Shown here: one piece after another, positions 61,291 to 64,000 of the stretch
Position numbering within the stretch: position 1 is the first letter of the stretch
Layout of the letters: the number at the start of each line of letters is the position of its first letter
Assembly: GCA_002391235.1 (NCBI GenBank)
Contig: DGRX01000004.1
Location: 169,862-233,861, forward strand
Direction of reading: 5' to 3'
Length of the DNA stretch: 64,000 nucleotides
Origin: Treponema sp. UBA4377
GTDB taxonomy: Bacteria; Spirochaetota; Spirochaetia; Treponematales; Treponemataceae
Position numbers and translations under genes: made by a program
The notes under the pieces: generated by a model
What the model saw: only the letters and a program-made list of their open reading frames with translations
Told to the model about the DNA's origin: nothing
The model's database searches: none

Positions 61291-62484
61291 ATGAACTTTA
61301 TTTTTGTTTCGCCGCACTTTCCTAGAACTTACTGGAACTTTTGCGACCGGCTAAAAAAGAACGGCGCCAACGTTTTGGGAATCGGCGACGCTCCCTACAA
61401 TTGCCTTGAGCCGCAGCTAAAAGACTGCCTTACCGAATATTATTTTGTCGACAACATGGAAGACTACGACAAAATGTATCGCGCCGTGGCCTTCTTTGCA
61501 TTTAAGTATGGCCGCATCGATTGGATTGAATCCAACAACGAGTATTGGCTTGAAAGCGACGCCCGCCTGCGCAGTGACTTTAACATTGCAAGCGGAGTCA
61601 GGGCGGAACAAATCGCGGGCTGGAAAAATAAATTTGACATGAAAAAATTTTACGCCGCAGGAAAGATTCCGACCGCGCGCTGCCATCGCATCACTACAAA
61701 AGAAGCCGCCCAAAAATTTGTGGACGAAGTTCAGTTCCCCGTAATCGTAAAGCCCGACAACGGAGTCGGAGCGCACGACACTTGGAAGCTTAGTTCGCAA
61801 GTTGAGTTTGACAATTTTTTTGACCATCTTCCTCCGGTTCAGTATGTGATGGAAGAATTTGTCGCGGGCGACATTTATTCCTACGACGCGATTTGCGATT
61901 CCCATGGCGAGCCTCTCTTTGAGTCGTCGAGCGTTTTTCCGCCGTCGATTATGGACATCGTTTTAAAGGAAGAGGACTTAAGCTATTGGACGATTCCGCA
62001 AGTTCCCCAAGCGTTGGCAAAACTGGGACGGGCCGCGCTAAAATCGTTTGGCGTAAAAAACCGTTTTGTCCACATGGAATTTTTTAGGCTGACGCAAGCC
62101 AAAAAAGGCTTGGGCGCCGTAGGCGACTTTGTAGGCCTTGAGGTGAACATGAGGCCGGCGGGCGGCTACACCCCCGACATGATGAACTACGCGCATTCGA
62201 CCGACGTTTATCAAATCTGGGCCGACATGGTTTGCTCCGACAAGCGCTTGTTAAAAGATTCCGGCGACCACCACTATTGCGTCTACGCCGCCCGCCGCGA
62301 CAAGCGCCGCTACGTCCATTCCAACCAAGAAATCGTCGAGCGCTATGGCGAGCGCCTTGTGATGAACGAGCGGATGCCGCAAGTGATGGCGGCCACGATG
62401 GGAAACCAAATGTACATGGCCAAGGCAAAGACGCAGGAAGACAAGGACGAATTTTTGAAATTTGTTTTGGAGCAGGCGCGGTAA
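61291..62484 (+). CDS. ATP-grasp family ligase
   Basis: This 397-residue protein has an N-terminal Rossmann-like domain (MNFIFVSPHFPRTYWNFCD, GIGDAPY). The ATP-grasp fold is marked by PVIVKPDNGVGAHDT (ATP-binding Lys and Gly loop), YVMEEFVAGDIYSYDAI, and metal-binding GLEVNMRPAGGYTPDMMN. Such enzymes join a carboxylate to an amine, thiol or similar nucleophile through an acyl phosphate; the substrate is unknown. Similar proteins are often called biotin-carboxylase-like or carboxylate-amine ligases. The next gene begins 6 bases later and is probably cotranscribed. Confidence 0.84.
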   Translation: MNFIFVSPHFPRTYWNFCDRLKKNGANVLGIGDAPYNCLEPQLKDCLTEYYFVDNMEDYDKMYRAVAFFAFKYGRIDWIESNNEYWLESDARLRSDFNIASGVRAEQIAGWKNKFDMKKFYAAGKIPTARCHRITTKEAAQKFVDEVQFPVIVKPDNGVGAHDTWKLSSQVEFDNFFDHLPPVQYVMEEFVAGDIYSYDAICDSHGEPLFESSSVFPPSIMDIVLKEEDLSYWTIPQVPQALAKLGRAALKSFGVKNRFVHMEFFRLTQAKKGLGAVGDFVGLEVNMRPAGGYTPDMMNYAHSTDVYQIWADMVCSDKRLLKDSGDHHYCVYAARRDKRRYVHSNQEIVERYGERLVMNERMPQVMAATMGNQMYMAKAKTQEDKDEFLKFVLEQAR

Positions 62485-62490
62485 ATTTTT

Positions 62491-64000
62491 ATGATAGAAG
62501 TCAACGTAAAGGCAAAGATTCCGTTTCTCTGGGGAAAGGCTTCGTTTGAAAAAAGCTCTTGGGCCAACGTCAATTTGATTGTGGGCCCAAACGGCAGCGG
62601 AAAAACTTTGCTTGCCGAACAAATTGAGCGGCAGTTTGCCGACGCAGGCTACGACATAAATTTTTTGCGCGCCGAACGCCAGGCCGACGACGACGCGGCG
62701 GCGATGCGAACGATTCGCGAAAACCAAGCCGTCCGCCAAAAAATCGAGGACGTGCTTAGCAACATGTTCGCAAAGGCCATTCGTTTTGAGGAAGCTCCGG
62801 GCGGCAGGCTTGTCGCGATTGTAGTCAACAAGGCGCGCGGCGTTGAATACAATTTAAAGCAAGGCGAGTGCCACGGCCTAAAGGAAATTCTTACGCTCTT
62901 GGTGGCGCTTTACGGCAATTCCAGCAACAAAAAAAATTGCTTGATTTTGGATGAGCCGGAATTGCACTTGCACCCGCAGTTCCAGCAATTCTTTATGAAC
63001 GAAATAAAAAAGGCCAGCGCCGCCGAGCCCAAGCGCGTTTTCTTCATAATCACGCACTCGCCTTATTTTATCGACCTTAACTTTTCGGAGGACTTGCTTG
63101 GCGTCGTGGCCTGCCATGTAAACCGCGCGCCCACCAGCATAGACTCGTTGAGCGACTACGACGAACAATTGTTCCGCCGCTTTTTGCCGCGCTTCAACAC
63201 TTATCACAAGCAGTTCTTTTTTTCGGACAGGCAGATTTTTGTGGAAGGCTACACCGACCAGCAAATTTTCACGCGCCTCTTGTCTTGCGTTGACAGCAAA
63301 ATCGGTTCGGCTGGAACCGGCGTGATAGACGTTGGCGGAAAAGACGAGCTTGGCGTTTTCTTTAAAGTGTGCTCTCTCTTGGGAACGGACGGAAGAATCA
63401 TCACCGACTTGGACTCTCTTTTTTGCGGAAAGCTTCGAGAGGAAGTTTGCGCCGACCAAAGGACAATCGATTTTTTGGAAGCCCAGCGCGAAAAGCAGGA
63501 CGGCTTTTACGCCTCGCTCTTTACCAAAAAAGAATTGGCTAAAAAAATCACGCTAGAAAAATTAATCATCCGCTTGGAGCGCTACCTTGGCGGCGTCGGG
63601 GAATTTTTGGCCGGCGTGAACCATTCGGTGAATCCCGAAATCGACATTCTTGTTGAAAAGGTAAAAAGCCTTTACGCCAAGTACGAAAATCCTGAAAACT
63701 TGGACACCTACAAAACCGTCGTCTTGATGGGCGTCACGCTGGAACGAAAGAGCCTTGAGGAATTGCTTCCGCTCCCCTTGGCCGCGTCGCTCGGCCAAAT
63801 CATAAATCTCGCCAACTTGATTTTTGCCGCGATTGAATGCTCGCGCGTTTACATTTTGCGCCGCGGCTGCATCGAGCACTACTACACGCAAACCGACGTT
63901 CACTACATGCCGGTTTCTTCAAAGGATAGAATTTTTCATTACGAAATCGAATACATGCTTGACCAAAGTTCCGAGCGGCTAAAAAAGAAGTACGAGGAGC
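62491..64000 (+). CDS. OLD-like ATPase with TOPRIM domain, cut by the window edge
   Basis: The frame stays open from ATG 62491 to the right edge (503 codons). It has Walker A GPNGSGKT (residues 32-39), Walker B with ILDEPELHLHP (Asp154, Glu155) and a switch His189 (IITHSP), the SMC/ABC-like pattern of OLD-family ATPases. A TOPRIM-like part follows: Glu252 (FVEGYTD), VGGKDEL (281-287) and Asp306-Leu-Asp308 (TDLDSLF). OLD proteins are ATP-dependent nucleases, some acting in phage defence. It follows the ATP-grasp gene directly; no reverse transcriptase, helicase (as in Gabija) or phage gene is visible, so a defence role is unproven. Confidence 0.8.
   Translation, partial: MIEVNVKAKIPFLWGKASFEKSSWANVNLIVGPNGSGKTLLAEQIERQFADAGYDINFLRAERQADDDAAAMRTIRENQAVRQKIEDVLSNMFAKAIRFEEAPGGRLVAIVVNKARGVEYNLKQGECHGLKEILTLLVALYGNSSNKKNCLILDEPELHLHPQFQQFFMNEIKKASAAEPKRVFFIITHSPYFIDLNFSEDLLGVVACHVNRAPTSIDSLSDYDEQLFRRFLPRFNTYHKQFFFSDRQIFVEGYTDQQIFTRLLSCVDSKIGSAGTGVIDVGGKDELGVFFKVCSLLGTDGRIITDLDSLFCGKLREEVCADQRTIDFLEAQREKQDGFYASLFTKKELAKKITLEKLIIRLERYLGGVGEFLAGVNHSVNPEIDILVEKVKSLYAKYENPENLDTYKTVVLMGVTLERKSLEELLPLPLAASLGQIINLANLIFAAIECSRVYILRRGCIEHYYTQTDVHYMPVSSKDRIFHYEIEYMLDQSSERLKKKYEE

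Noticed and set aside
62491..64000. A complete Gabija or retron-type defence locus at the right edge
   Set aside because: Only the OLD-like protein is visible; no UvrD-type helicase or reverse transcriptase occurs in the window.

Overview
The window looks like a chromosomal segment of a diderm, carbohydrate-feeding bacterium. My best guess is a gut or rumen spirochaete of the Treponema kind. This rests on several very large secreted lipoproteins with loose lipoboxes (cysteine preceded by WTT, FSS, FVS, INS or LFS), proteins that look like outer-membrane beta-barrels, and enzymes for xylo- and cello-oligosaccharides. The assignment is inference: there is no rRNA or other marker gene here. I saw no tRNA, rRNA, CRISPR array, transposase or phage gene.

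Layout. 1-5896: a sugar ABC transporter (binding protein cut by the left edge, two permeases), a GH43 glycosidase and a LacI-type regulator, all on the + strand. 5914-6654: a sirtuin on the - strand. 6777-32207: one promoter, a structured leader and three giant genes in tandem, about 25 kb in total. The first encodes Ig-like repeats ending in a putative outer-membrane barrel; the other two are paralogous Ig-repeat lipoproteins of over 3,300 residues, each with a propeller-like C-terminus. 32222-41025: RsmE, cellobiose phosphorylase plus glycerol kinase, YhbY, HU, a PAP2 phosphatase and a pair of M14-type deacylases, one of which lacks zinc ligands. 41118-44639: a hybrid histidine kinase with a periplasmic binding-protein-like sensor. 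44669-52492 (- strand): a second surface operon with two fibronectin-III lipoproteins, a small lipoprotein and an outer-membrane barrel protein. 52658-58524: an RlmM/FtsJ-like methyltransferase with a PilZ protein, a 1,119-residue phosphorylase-like enzyme behind a LacI-type operator, and a SPOR protein. 58623-64000: a small lipoprotein, an SGNH hydrolase, a GNAT acetyltransferase, an O-methyltransferase-like protein, an ATP-grasp ligase and an OLD-like ATPase/TOPRIM protein cut by the right edge.

How it fits together. The transporter, GH43 enzyme, cellobiose phosphorylase and second phosphorylase-like enzyme suggest import and phosphorolytic use of plant-wall oligosaccharides under LacI-family control. 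The two surface operons share a plan (very large beta-sandwich-repeat lipoproteins together with an outer-membrane barrel) and share a 13-base motif in their promoter regions. I consider them the best candidate for an undescribed system.

A second theme is gene starts. At least nine transcription units (sirtuin, RsmE, YhbY, PAP2, PilZ, small lipoprotein, SGNH, O-methyltransferase, ATP-grasp) have a sigma70-like -10 box ending only 6-8 bases before the ATG and no Shine-Dalgarno sequence, which predicts leaderless mRNAs. The surface proteins, transporter and most carbohydrate enzymes have ordinary ribosome binding sites instead.
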